Source: Berberis thunbergii
Taxonomy: Eukaryota > Streptophyta > Magnoliopsida > Ranunculales > Berberidaceae
DNA length: 64,000 nucleotides
Reading direction: 5' to 3'
Assembly (NCBI GenBank): GCA_003290165.1
Contig: QNQO01000503.1
Location: 558,001-622,000, forward strand
Below, piece after piece: positions 13,552 to 25,400 of this stretch (its first letter is position 1; every line of letters begins with the position of its first letter). A program made the position numbers and the translations under genes. Under the pieces are notes generated by a model. That model had not been told where the DNA came from. It saw nothing but the letters and a program-made list of their open reading frames with translations, and ran no database searches.

Positions 13552-16500
13552 TCATCCAACAATTAAAAGCAAACTCTGCCTAACCACTGGAATGGAGCAT
13601 ACCAATGATCCAAATATACCAGTGAGTGCATAAGCGATTGCACAAAATGGAAGAGCCTCAGGTTCCTTTGCTGACAGTGCTGCCGTCCCTAATCCATGAG
13701 CGCTGAGGCAAAGCAACAATTTTAACATAAATCGTGAATGCATTGGTGTACACTTTTCCAGGTTATTCAAACAAGACTTACATGCTTTTGTAATGCATTT
13801 GCCAACTAAGGAACCAAAAAGAATCTATGGCAGTCAAAGACGACAAAAAGAAGTATTAATTAATTAGATTGTTTTCTATTTGAGTTCCAAATTTTTTTTA
13901 ATTTTTTTTTAAATCCCTTAACCCATCCTACCCCAGATGCTACTGACTAAGTTCAACCCCGTGACCTAGTGATATCATCTGTCATTGCTCAATCATTGAG
14001 CCATCACACCTTTAACTGAGTTCCAAATTATACACCTATGTATAGTTTCTAAATGACATCAATAATTCTAGCATTGTTCATGCTAACAATCGTAATCAAC
14101 ACATGATTTGCTAAATCTTGAAACAGTCCACCTTTCTCATCAATGTTGATGTAGAAATACTTAAAATATGTTAAGATGGCCTATTATCGATGTTGGATGA
14201 CACTCATTTGGTTTGGCAGTTTGTGAATTATTATGACTAGACTCCAAAGCTGTAACAATCTTAATCAACACATGATTTGCTAAATCTTGAAACAGTTCAC
14301 CTTTCTCATCAATGTTGATGTAGAAAACTTCAAATATGTTAAGATGGCCTATTATCGATGTTGGATGACACTCATTTGGTTTGGCAGTTTGTGAATTATT
14401 ATGACTAGACTAGACTCCAAAGCTGTATATGGTTTCATAGATTTGCAAGTAGTGTTTATACCTAGACGCAGTCGCTATTCCTCGGGCAATTGGATCTTCA
14501 AAGAGAAGTTTATCGAGCATTGTTTGCACAAAGTTGGCTCCAACTAGGCCAGTTAAAACAACTACAGCGGCTGTCAGAGATGTGTTGACACCTGGTACCA
14601 ATAAGATACAATATAAATCAGCTAAGTCATCCACACTACAAGTTCAATGTAGAGAAATTGACAGTACTATCTACCTGATGATGATGCATGCAGATTAAGT
14701 GTGTTTGTGACTAACTAAAATAAAGTAAGTACTTACCGTCAAAAAATGAGACGATGCTGAGGGCCAAGGCTACAGTAATGCATCTGGGCAGAATTGAGAC
14801 AGTCAAAGTTGGTTCCAAGCCAACTAAACGACCAATCAGAGCGGTTGAATACAATGAGAATAACGTCGATATTATCACTGAGGAGAATATCTCTGCAGCG
14901 TGCCTTTTCACAAGCTGGAAAAGGAAAAGAAAACCCACCTTAGTGTTTTTTGGATTCTTATTGATGATTTCAGAATAGTGTAGCTTTATTATGTTACTTT
15001 GTAGGGTAATCTTAGTATGAATGATTTTACTGAGGCTTTTTTCTTGCTTCATGTAGTTTACTAAGATTACACTACAACTGTAGCACATCTAAAGGGTTAA
15101 AAATGTTTCCTGAATGCTAGTTCGATTCATGTCAAGCATTTTATGGTCAGATGATGCTATCTTTGCAGTTAATGAGTTGGCTTCTTATCTTTATGTTGTT
15201 GGACTGAAGATAGCTAGCCCTCTTGGTTGTGGAAAACTTTGCCGTCGGAGTCAAATGATTGCTCATTCAAGACACAGGGTTGAATAAATGTTTCAAAGGC
15301 TTACAATGAAGAGCAACTTGAAAACTTAGCTCTCAGGTGCAGCAAAAAACTAATTATATGGATTTAATTTTATCATGAGAAGTAAAATTGCCATGGCATC
15401 CTGTAAGAAAAACTCATTCCCGGGTTACTGGTTTAGGCATGAAGTACATCATTCATCAAATAATCAAAATAGAAAAGTGCTGCTATAACATCACCAACTC
15501 AAAAAATAAAAAGTTGGTTACCTTTCTCTGTTTGAACATTGAGAAGGCAAAAGAGATAATGACAGATCCCAAAAACCCCATTAGGATATCACCTGCTCCT
15601 GGATTTGATGTGGACTTTGTGAGGTAGTATCCTGCAAAATTGATTGTTGCATTAACATTCTACAATTTAAAAAAAAAAAAAAAAAGTAAAAACACATATA
15701 TTTGAGGGTGAAATCCATTCGAAAGCTAAAAAGAACTTGAGCCTTCATTGGGTTTCCTCGAAAATTCCTTACACGGAAGCTCATCTATAAGTACAAGGAG
15801 AATCACAAACACAATAAGATGGGTGGAGCCAATGGTAGCCTGATTTGATGATTAAGGTTGTGGTGATTTAACCCCCATGTCTTAGGTTCTATACCCACCA
15901 TTGTAACCCTGAGGATATAAAGACAGCTAGGAATGCATGTGAATATAATAACAAAGAGAAAGTAGGAAGAACAGGTCGGAGTAACTAGAGGAATGCCGTG
16001 TTATTCAGACATAGTCAAATTTTCAGGAGCATTTGTTGCAAACTATTGTGTATGGGAATGAGAAACAAGTAATGCAGTACTTGGCAATATTTTTCAATGG
16101 ATGAAAGAATGTATTAAAATAGTAATAGTTTGTAAACCTAGAATAGGATCCAGTCCAGACCGCGAGAAATACCCAAAAGCTAATGCTGCCAAATCTGCAG
16201 ATAATGCACAACAAATAATTGGGTGGAACACCTTCTTGGCATTGGATGGCAATCTGTACTCCAACAAATCGCCAACATGGTTAGAGTTCTCCTTAGAAGT
16301 GAACATTATTACAGTGTCGTAAAGAACAACCTACCCTGTACCAATGATATAACCTAGCACAGTAGCTGCAAGTAAGAATGGAAGGCATGTTTTTGCGCTT
16401 GTTCCGAGTGCTGTTGGATTCTGCAATGCTACAGCAAATGACGCAACAAAAACACCACTCCAACTCCACAACTCAAAGTTTGAGAATGCGGATGGCTTTT

Positions 16501-17615
16501 TCATGGGTTCAGCGGCTACCATTTCTGTCTTTACCATCTTTCTGACAGCTATTGCCGTGTAGCCGGCAACAGCAAGTGATGCCAACCATCCTGCCACTGC
16601 ACACCGAGAAAAACTAAAAGAGTGTTATAACATTAGTAATTGGGGGAATGCATTCTTCCAAAACAGCCACGAATAATTGTTAACTCCCCATTTACGACTA
16701 CTCAATATGAGATAGTAGCAATAATTGAACCCACGACGTCTCAACATCGATGCTCTTTGCCATTGGTGTTATGGTCGAGTGGTTAGGGGCTGTGTGGGTT
16801 TATCCCCCACGTCCTAGGTTCGCGACCCGTCGGCGGCATGATTATTTTCTTATGGTGTTGACCTGTAGGTCGCAGTCGCACCTTGTTGATGGGTTATGGG
16901 ATCCTATAAAAACCTAGCTCGCTTTCCCAAAAAAAAAAAAAAAAAACATCGATGCTCTTATACCATGTTAAATTGTAAATTAGTCGAGACCGATAACTTA
17001 CTCAAGGAGATACCAATTGTTAAGAAGTTGAGATTGGCACACACCTATGATGAAACAGATCTTAATGCCAGAGGCAGCAGGAATGTCCTTAACAGCCAGG
17101 GGAAGAACAACCAAGGACGGAACGTAAAACAAAGGAAGCCATCGTTGTATAAACATGATTGCTGGCTCGAAAAAATCCATTAGACCCGTAGCAGCAGGTG
17201 GTACAACAGCATCAAGAATAATCAGAACGGAAAACACACTAAACATCCCAAAAAGTGCGCTGGGGAACTTGATGGCAGCAGCCACAAAGGCTCGCTTGAG
17301 AAACTTGTCCATTGCCAATATGATCCCGAGTGAAACCACCAAATGCACAGCTCCAACAGACACACTCACAATCTGGTTCCCCTCATTGGCTGAGTTTGCT
17401 CGAACCCTTCTTGGATGAGAAATGGTCTGGGGTGGTGACAGGAACCTTGACTTAGATGTAAATGCAGTGATGGGGGTCTTGGAAACAGCAATGACATTGG
17501 AACTATTGGATTTGGTGATGAACAATGGACGGGAGATTGAAGATGGGTGTTTGGGATGGTAAGAGTGGGAGTGAGGAGGAACAAAGAGAAGGGGTGTTGC
17601 AGAAGTGAAAGCCAT
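13552..17615 (-). CDS. PLGG1: plastidal glycolate/glycerate translocator 1
   Basis: PLGG1 exchanges glycolate and glycerate across the chloroplast inner envelope in photorespiration. Seven minus-strand exons join in phase: 17615-17045, 16596-16335, 16253-16138, 15631-15522, 14914-14737, 14591-14462 and 13702-13552, giving 505 aa against my recollection of about 512 in Arabidopsis. The start is the Met at 17615; an in-frame Met 55 codons upstream lacks transit-peptide character. The N-terminal ~75 residues are Ser/Thr/Pro-rich, as in a chloroplast transit peptide. Next comes an LrgA-like membrane region, with hydrophobic helices from the exon 1 segment VHLVVSLGIILAMDKFLKRA. The LrgB-like half follows, with family motifs FHPIICCALSA, GLEPTLTVSILPRCITVALA, ATASSAHGLGTAALS and ALPFCAIAYALTGIFGS. 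All splice sites are GT-AG. The neighbour at 22.4 kb is transcribed divergently. Confidence 0.95.
13894..14016 (-). mobile_element. SINE, family B, in PLGG1 intron 6
   Basis: Read on the minus strand, it starts GTGTGATGGCTCAATGATTG with a tRNA-like A-box region, has a B-box-like GGGGTTGAACT, and ends in an A/T-rich tail. It is flanked by a perfect 13-bp target duplication, TGAGTTCCAAATT, at 13881-13893 and 14017-14029. A second copy lies at 34556-34755. Confidence 0.8.
14085..14427. repeat. 169-bp tandem duplication in PLGG1 intron 6
   Basis: The segment from CAATCGTAATCAACACATG to ACTCCAAAGCTGTA (14085-14253) is repeated immediately at 14254-14427 with very few changes, including an extra 5-bp GACTA near the end of the second copy. 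The duplicated block stops about 35 bp before exon 6, so the splice donor itself is not duplicated. The near-identity points to a recent event. Confidence 0.85.
15825..15911 (+). mobile_element. diverged SINE head, possibly family A
   Basis: The sequence GTGATTTAACCCCCATGTCT followed by TAGGTTCTATACCCACC aligns by eye with the tRNA-like head of the SINE at 16758 (GGGTTTATCCCCCACGTCCT, then AGGTTCGCGACCC). No tail or target duplication was found. It lies in PLGG1 intron 3. Confidence 0.35.
16758..16944 (+). mobile_element. SINE, family A, in PLGG1 intron 1
   Basis: This is a tRNA-derived short retroelement. It has an A-box-like TGGTCGAGTGGTTAGG, a B-box-like AGGTTCGCGACC, a body ending near TTATGGGATCCTATAAAAAC and an A-run of 17-18 bp. 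A 15-bp target duplication, AACATCGATGCTCTT, flanks it at 16743-16757 and 16945-16959; the first As of the right copy merge with the tail. It is antisense to PLGG1. A second copy is at 40137-40314. Confidence 0.85.
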
Positions 17616-18765
17616 GGAAGAGAAAGTGAAGCTGTGACAGAGAGATGAGATACATTGTGTGGTTTGTGAGGGAGAGATGGAACAAAAATTGTATGGACGA
17701 AATGAGTGGCCGATTGAATCAATAGATAAGAAGTTTTGTGTTCTTGTCCTTGTCAAACGGATAGTATTTCCCGGGAACATTTAAATGTTGTAACGGCAAC
17801 TTCAATAAAGGGACTATTTCGTTAATATTTGGTTTGGTGGTCCAATATAACTACTTTTCTTGTTGCAAGTTGTTTGATGGATTTTCCTGGCTAAGGTTTT
17901 TTTTTTTTTTTTGTCTGTCAAAAATATAGCAAATTTTACTAAGACACCTATTTTCGAGCTCTTGGTTGTCCAGTTGTTTGGCAAAAGAAACACAATGATG
18001 TTGTTTTGATGATCAAGTCATTTTAGGTTGGCGCACATAAGTAAAAAGGGGAAACTCTCGGTCTACCTAAATCAAAGTATCAAATACAGAAATACTATAG
18101 TTCTCAATTTTAAAATGTCCAAATCAGTATACAAATGTCATTGTCTTGCCTCTTAGATTGAGCATCCACAATAAGCAGGGGTAAAATCACATTTAAAAAA
18201 AATTACACACCCACCTAAATGGGGGTGTAAAATGTGTTCACCTACACCTACATGGGATCACCTTGTCACGATATCTAAGATGGCGTTGTAAAGTCACAGT
18301 TTAAAATCATGCAGCAACCTCTTCCTCCCCCATTCTTCTCCATTTAGATCAACAGTGTGTGACAAAGTGATTTTGTGCGAGGTTCAGGCGATTTGGGTTC
18401 AAAGAAATTGCGAGATCTTTGAGATTCCTCGACCAAATTCAAATCCGAGAGTTGTGTTGAGCTCCTCCATCTACAGGCTTCAGTTTGTGAGTGATCTAAA
18501 ATAAAAATAAAAAGTTGTTGAATCTGGATATCAAATACGTGCACACCAAGTGTTTGACGAAATTACCACATAAAATGGATTACATTATTGAGAACTACAG
18601 TCAAGTCGTGACATATTATTTGTTATTCACAGTGGTGATCCAGCAATGGATGTGGTTGGTGGGCTTGAATGTACACTGCTAGAAACATTCCAAGGCCCTT
18701 AGGGGCTGCTCATCCAAAAATGTACAATGATGACTTTGCAGAGAATTTCATTTTCAATGAAAGAC
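17616..18765. promoter_or_regulatory. PLGG1 upstream region
   Basis: This is the sequence 5' of the PLGG1 start. The first ~150 bp are purine-rich on the plus strand, that is CT-rich on the PLGG1 strand, as expected for a plant 5' UTR. I could not place a convincing TATA box or transcription start. Beyond about 17.8 kb it is AT-rich with no gene. Confidence 0.35.
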
Positions 18766-18930
18766 TTTTTTTTTGGAAGGCGAGTTGGATTTTTAGGATC
18801 TCATAACCTATCAAAGACCAGAATTGATCAACACACCATAAAATGATAAATATGTCGTCGGCTGGGTTCGAACCCATGACCTAGTGGTACCATCCGCCAA
18901 GCTCTAAAGCTATCGGGTCAGCATGTAAAG
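18766..18930 (-). mobile_element. SINE with mixed A/B features
   Basis: On the minus strand the 3' part (GATAGGTTATGAGATCCTAA, then AAATCCAACTCGCCTTCC and an A tail) matches family A. The head (CCACTAGGTCATGGGTTCGA) looks like family B. The tail lies at 18767-18774. I found no target duplication; the head end abuts a probable LTR starting near 18937. Confidence 0.6.
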
Positions 18931-18936
18931 CCCGAG

Positions 18937-19425
18937 AAGAATAAAGCTAACTATTGAGGCCCAGACAAGGCCCGCCAATGAAGAAAAGTAAATAGGACCT
19001 AAATCCAGGCCCAAACGAATTAGAGCCCAAATTCATGCCCGACACGAGTTTTTTCATTAAAAAAAAATAGGAACGTTGCACCAAAAAGAGTCATGGAGAA
19101 GGTTACGCCTCCCCGGACGCATCTCCATAAAGGAGGAGACTGTTACAAGAAACATTTCCTTCTGTTGCGCTTTAAATGCTTAAGTCACGCAGAGTGTTAA
19201 CCACGACCATTATAAAAGGTAAAGAAAACATTCGACACAAATATGCAACTTTAACTGAGTTTTGTCCAGATTTAAATCATTTTTTCAACAAAATTACTGA
19301 CTTAAGCATCGGAATGCCTTCAGCCACCAAAAAGGTGGTCCTTGACAGTCTAACTATAGTTTTGTACGTTAAACTCACAGGAAGACGATTTTTGGACGCA
19401 TCAGTTTGGCATCGTTCGTGGGGAA
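18937..19425 (+). mobile_element. gypsy-type LTR and primer-site fragment
   Basis: The stretch starts TGTAAAGCCCGAGAAG and carries CTGACTTAAGCATCGGAATG, a motif common near the 3' end of plant Ty3/gypsy LTRs. It then runs into TTTGGCATCGTTCGTGGGGA, the kind of sequence seen at the LTR/primer-binding-site junction of such elements. No internal region or second LTR follows, so this is a truncated remnant. The exact ends are uncertain. Confidence 0.45.
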
Positions 19426-21404
19426 CAACAAATTTTCTTTTCTAAAAACAAAACACAGAGTGACAAAGCTCACCACAACCTGACAAAATATCAACAAGCC
19501 ATCAGAAAAAAAAAATGCAGTCTGCAGATCATGACAGCTCCCCCACCGATGCATCACTGACAACTAGAGGAGAAGAAGCAGCATGGATGCATCACTGATT
19601 CGAGTTTTTTATGTTTAGTTTATGTAGAAACTACAATAATAAATTGTGGGTCCTTCCAGTGCCATCAAGAAATTACATAGGTCAAGTTATAATAGACACA
19701 CCCTTTGTGTTATAAAGGTCAGTGTTTAGAAAATGTTCTGACTTGTCAATAAATTATGGGTAGTAGCACTAACAATAAAATAAATATGATTGTCTATCAT
19801 TTGCAGTTTATAAACCATATCTTTAAAGGAAATGTATGCATTAAATAAATAAAACAAAACATAATATACTGCATATGTTTCGCAAGTAGCAGGTGTTCTA
19901 GACCTCTTGAGGTGATTTATAAAATAAGTATTAGACATGTAGCAACATGGTGGTAACAACTGCTACTGGAGTGATAACGTTGATTAGTGGGTATCTTTGT
20001 TGGAGTGGCATTATACTCGGGGGTATTTATGTTTGGCATTTTCTCTACCTCTATCATTTTACAGTTAAAATTGACACCTACTACAGAAAATATCAGAGAC
20101 CGTGATTTTTCGTTAGATCATTTACTTTATCTGATCTTATAAGTAGATAAGTAACTAACTCAAAACCATTAGTAAAGTATGACTCTCGATTTTACTACAA
20201 TGAGAGTAAATTCAAATAATGGAAGAAATAGTAACTATTATCTTTCCATTGTATAAAATTTGTCTATTTGGTTTTAATGTAATCTCGATATTTCTCTACT
20301 GCCTCTTTTGGTACACGACAAACATGTGACCAGTATCCTTTGCACGAGTTTTATTATTGTACCAGACATGATCTTTGAACCATGTGGTATGTGTTGTTAC
20401 TACCTTTGCTGGGGTAAACACCTTTACTGAAGTAGTTGTTATGATGACTTCCTCTAGTGTTATTATTTGACCACCTCTTCTGGAGTGACTACTGTGGTTA
20501 CTACTTCTAGGGCTACCATTTTGGAAGTTGTCATCTTTTATATAAGTTATTCATCCATAAGAGGTATACCACTTGGTCAATAGAATAACTCTCTATGAGG
20601 TGTGTAATGTACGTGACATGACATTTAAGAAAAAAAACCAACATATAAATATATTTTATGAAATTTATATGGTTATGTGTATAAATACCCTTATTGTTAA
20701 CTTTGTGTTGCATACCAGATCTAACATAGCCAAAAGCAATGATTAGACGTTTGTGCTTAATGGCTTACCCACTTAGAAATAACAATATTTGTCAAAAGAT
20801 TCATATCTGACAACAAAGTGATGAGAATAGATACCACCTTGGGTGAAAGTAGTTATACTTACACCTCAGTGTAATTGTATGACTTAAAATTTATCATAGG
20901 TAAGAACTAAGAAGTAATTTCACATAGGAAACCAAAAGCCACATTGAAAGCATATAATACAACATTCAACAACTCAGTCAATAATAACACACGGGCACAC
21001 TTACCCATATCAGCCACATGACCTTAACTCAACACCACATAGCTTACTACTCATATCTTTATTTTTATTTTTTTAATTGGTTTCATTTTTCAAAATCACC
21101 AGGAAAAATCCATTGTTTCAGAGACAGGTTGATCTCTTGCACATACTTTGATGTTTGGCATGCTAATTTTCCTAACATTCTATGTCTGATCTCTTTATCC
21201 AATTTTCAACAAGTTGTTGGGTTCTAAGAGAAATCAATGAAAAAATATAAACAACACAAAAGTCTGAGAGTTCCAACAGAGAAATATGCTGGAGATATTT
21301 GAGGTTAGGCCTAGTGAAGAGGCTTATAAATTGGACGTTATTTAATAAAATTACTCTAATAGTTTGATGACAAATAAATTAATTTGAAACCATAAGTAAG
21401 CTTA
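19426..21404. other. intergenic, nothing recognised
   Basis: This is AT-rich sequence without a gene. A few variants of ACTACTTCTGGAGTG-like text recur around 19960-20520, but they are too irregular to call a repeat. Confidence 0.4.
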
Positions 21405-21540
21405 AGAACTTCACCAGCAAGGTACTTGAGCACGTCGCATAAGCATACGAGGGCACCAGCGCTGATGACTTTAGTGTGGTTTTCGGCTTTGAGAAACCTG
21501 GCGATTCTGCCTATGGCGAGCTAGAGTTCGGTCTTAAAAG
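21405..21540 (-). pseudogene. histone H2A fragment
   Basis: The minus strand reads GRIARFLKAENHTKVISAGA followed by LVCLCDVLKYLAGEVLKL. This parallels the H2A histone-fold segment around GRIARFLKAG, GAGAPVYL and VLEYLAAEVLEL. Just upstream, KTELxLAIGR parallels KAGLQFPVGR with a stop in place of Gln. The N-terminal tail and the whole C-terminal half are missing. It is non-functional; whether it arose by retroposition or by fragment capture cannot be told, because no poly(A) or flanking duplication was seen. Confidence 0.6.
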
Positions 21541-22422
21541 ACCTCTAGATGAGAGTTGACACCATTGGTTAGCCACACTCACCTTTCGTTGTTTCTTTAG
21601 AATGCAATTTTGGAGACGATCAATGTCAAGATAAGAAAGAGAAGAAACCAATGAGGTATTAATTGTTATCTCAGTTATGGGTCTTTCTCTTCGTGGTTAT
21701 TTTGGTGGGTTGAATTTTTTTCCTAATGTAAGTGGTATATACATGATGAAATCCAGCTTATAATTTGTCCAATTATCAGTACCATCATCAATGGTATCTA
21801 CCAAATACCATATGAGTCGAAGTGAAAGACTATTGTTATTCTAACTTTGTGTGATACTATGATATGTGTGATGACGGGTATGAGATTTAAACAAAGTTTA
21901 AATTTTGAACATGAAATGTCGCCATGAAAATAATGTTTTCTTATGAAGCAATATCCACTAGATGGAAACAATCACTTTAAAATTTAGGAAATATAAGCTC
22001 TAGTTTGAATAATTTACCTCTTAACTATTTTGAATAAATAATTTGAAAAAATGAAGGCGGAAAAAATTACCCTAGCCGAGCTTACAAAATGCCCTTAGAT
22101 AAAAATGAAATATAATAATCATGCAACACTCAATTGATTGGGGTTTTGCATGCTCGATTTATCAGAGCGTGAGGTGGATGGAGGTGGACATTGACCGTAT
22201 GCGTGAAAATTCTACAATAGTTCACAAGGCTAAATAGTTTAGATGTTTTGGGAGGTGCATTACCTGAAAACCCCTAGAAATAGATGACGGACGGTCAAAA
22301 CCCCTGCTTTGTTTGGCTTAATAGGGTTTTAGGAGCGCACAAAAAAACGAGAGACACACAAGAATACCCTAAAATCAAACCCTTCCTCCGACTTCAAGAG
22401 TGAGTGAGAGAGAGAGAGAGAC
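21541..22422 (+). promoter_or_regulatory. upstream and 5' UTR region of the CobW-type gene
   Basis: Within 160 bp of the ATG there are AAAACCCCTA/AAAACCC-type elements resembling plant telo-boxes (near 22266 and 22300) and TACCCTAAAAT. A GA dinucleotide run lies at 22401-22421, just before the start codon. Such elements are common in promoters and leaders of plant housekeeping genes. No TATA box can be assigned. Confidence 0.4.
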
Positions 22423-25400
22423 ATGGCTGCAGCTAAGTTATTGTTGTCAAGGTCAAGAACAGCATCAGCAATTAAAACCCTAACCAATGTACTCACTCCT
22501 TCCATTAATAACTATTCTAGGCATTCGCTTTCATCTTCTCTACGACTCAATCTTAGAGGCATGGTCACCTTCTCCACTCCACGTTACAACGCTGCTGCAG
22601 AAGCAGAAGCAGAAGAAAAAGCCGTCTCACCCGCTGCTGACGTCGATATTCGAGTTCCTGCCACTGTAATCACTGGCTTCCTCGGTTCTGGAAAGGTTCT
22701 TTTTCCATTCCCTCATTTGTTCAACTAATTCTATACTTCATCATTTTATTTCTAGTTTTGTTCTAGCAGTGAACCTAATACTCCATTTAATTCATATCAT
22801 TTCATTTTTCTTCTTTGTCTTCCTTTCACTTGGAGTATGATATGACAGACAACTCTTTTGAACCACATTCTAACTGGACAACACGGCAAAAGGATTGCTG
22901 TCATTGAAAATGAGGTATGTATGTATGGATATGGATTTTTTTTTCTTTCTGAATCTTTCAATTCTTGTGTCTATCTCTTCATATGTTATTATGCCTTACG
23001 GTTCTCTTTTCAGTTATCGTTTTTAGTGCTTGATGTATATATTAGCTTTTACCTTTCCATGCTCTACTTTTCTGGTGCTAATGATTTAGTAACAGAGTCT
23101 CAGACTTTCATTTCAATTTATGGTTACAGATTTTATATCGATATTTCACATTTTAATCTCAAAAGTTTGAGAAGCACGGAAAGGAGTGTCAAAGCTTTAG
23201 AAACAGTTCGGTTCCTTGTGGTGGTTTCTTGCACTAGTTAGTAAATCATTCATAACTCAGTAAACAATCTGAATGGGTAGTTTTTTCAAACTGAGAGATA
23301 ATTCTTCAACTGCTGACCCCCAGATTTCTTGTCTTTTATTTCGTCCATTTCGCCACATACATAACATATACTTTGAATTACAATCCGGGGTTGGACATTT
23401 CAGACCGAAAAAATCGGGCTGACTCGGTAACAGCAGCGATTGGGTCGATCCGAGCCCCCTTTTAATATTTTTTTTAATAATTCTCAGTTGGGTCTTCGAT
23501 TCCAATTTTCAAAACTTGTTGGTTAACCGGCTCGATCCAATTTAATGGCTTATTTTTTAACTCCTTTCCCAATCGATAATGGATCCACGATTTTGCCAAG
23601 GATCGGGAGACAACAATAAGAAGTCTCCAAGAGCCCTGTTCGGCTTGGCAGTGACGGTGGAGAGATCGCCATCAATGAGAAGGTTGCAAGGGCCACCGAC
23701 TTGGACGATATCATTGTCTCCAAACGTCCTCCACTCGGATGTCTCATCGATCGAGTGTGCCTCAAGAATGAATCCACACTGGGAACAAACTTTGTCGCCC
23801 GCCAAGTAGTCGAACACCACATCTGTGCTCTTCTTGTAGTCCATACAATACGCGTCAAACATTACTATGGTGATTCGAATCGAGAGTCGAGAGTGGTTGA
23901 TTAATCAAGGTTTTTTCTTGTTGTTCTTCCCCTCTTTTTCTCTCTCTTTGGATTTTTTGTGATTTTGATTTTTGTGATATGTGTGTGGGATGCGAAAAAG
24001 AGAGGAAAGAGGGGGCGAGGAGAAGAGAATTAGGAATTCTGGCGTGGGCTGAAATGGAGATTGGACTGAGACCGGCTTGGCCAAGTTAGATGTTTGTCTA
24101 GGGGAATATCAGTCTTCAGTTTTATATGCCATGTTTTCGGTGGACTGGCTTTGTTTCAAGATAAAAAATTTCTATATTCAACAATGTACCATATTCTTGT
24201 ATTTTTTTTGCTTCTTTCTAGGGATGCCAAAGAAACTACTGTGCCTACATCTAATTTTAACGGTGCTAAAATTACTAATGACATATTAAATGGTATTATC
24301 CTCCTTGGGGTTATTCTTTCATTTTTATACTACAGAATTGGAAACTTTTGAATAACTTAAATTTGTGTAATTAATTTTGTATTTTGAAATTCTCTTTAAT
24401 TGCTCTTTCTTTTTTCCTTGTAGTTTGGGGAAGTAGATATTGATGGCTCATTAGTTGCTAGCCACTCTAATGTGGCTGATGACATTGTTATGGTCAATAA
24501 TGGCTGTTTATGCTGTACTGTGAGAGGGGATTTAGTTAAAATGTTGTTGGAGTTGGCAAAGAAGAAACGTGACAAGTTTGATCATATTCTTATAGAAACA
24601 ACAGGTAAAGCTCTCTGCGCATGAAAACCTAGGTCATAAGATCTTTTTGCACCTTAATCTAATCTTGTTTTCAGTGATTAAGAACCTTTTATTATAGTTG
24701 CGTCACTGTTTCTTTGTGTGGAGTAGCATAGCAGAAAAGTGAGATATTGGATAACATCCCTCTTTTATGTGCTCCCTCTCATTTTTTAAGTACTTCTAAG
24801 TTCTAACTCCTGGTATAGTGATCAGACAATTTAACTCACGTTAATCCAAGTTAAGGATTACAACATCAAACGAGGAACAAAATAAGAGAAAGAGGTAGAG
24901 ATTACAAAATCAAACTAGAAATCAGTTTCCAGTAATATAATATGAATTTGTTTCTCCCTTTTATTTATTTATTTATTTATTTATTTTAACTTAGACATAT
25001 TTGCTTTGTTGTGGCTTAAGTTTCAATATATATATATATCTTCACAACTTAGAATTTACTGGAAATACATATTAAAATACAGCTGGAAATTGATCCTATT
25101 TAATTGGGTTCTGCTCAACTTCTTTCGTAGGTCTTGCTAAGCCAGCTCCTGTGATTGAAACATTCTGCACTGATGAATTGGTTCAAAAATATGTGAAACT
25201 TGATGGTATTGTTACTTTGGTTGACTGTAAGCATGCCATGCAACAGTTGAATGAAGTGAAACCAAGATTTGTAGTGAATGAGGCAGTTGAACAAGTAGCA
25301 TATGCGGACCGTATTGTTTTGAACAAGGTGAGCAAGCACATATTGTGAAGAATGAGGTCTTTCATCGTATTACGTAGGTTTTTTTTAACATCTCTTTTTT

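Noticed and set aside
14711..15088. A 125-aa minus-strand frame as a separate gene
   Set aside because: Its conserved part is PLGG1 exon 5; the rest is flanking intron.
16765..16830. A tRNA gene
   Set aside because: A- and B-box-like motifs are present, but they continue into a SINE body with an A tail and target duplications. A mature tRNA fold is not evident.
17616..17780. The upstream in-frame Met (17780) as the PLGG1 start
   Set aside because: The extra 55 residues are not transit-peptide-like, whereas the Met at 17615 opens a typical MAFTSATPLL presequence.
22858..23241. A 127-aa plus-strand frame as a separate gene
   Set aside because: It begins in exon 2 of the CobW-type gene and reads through the GT donor into intron 2.
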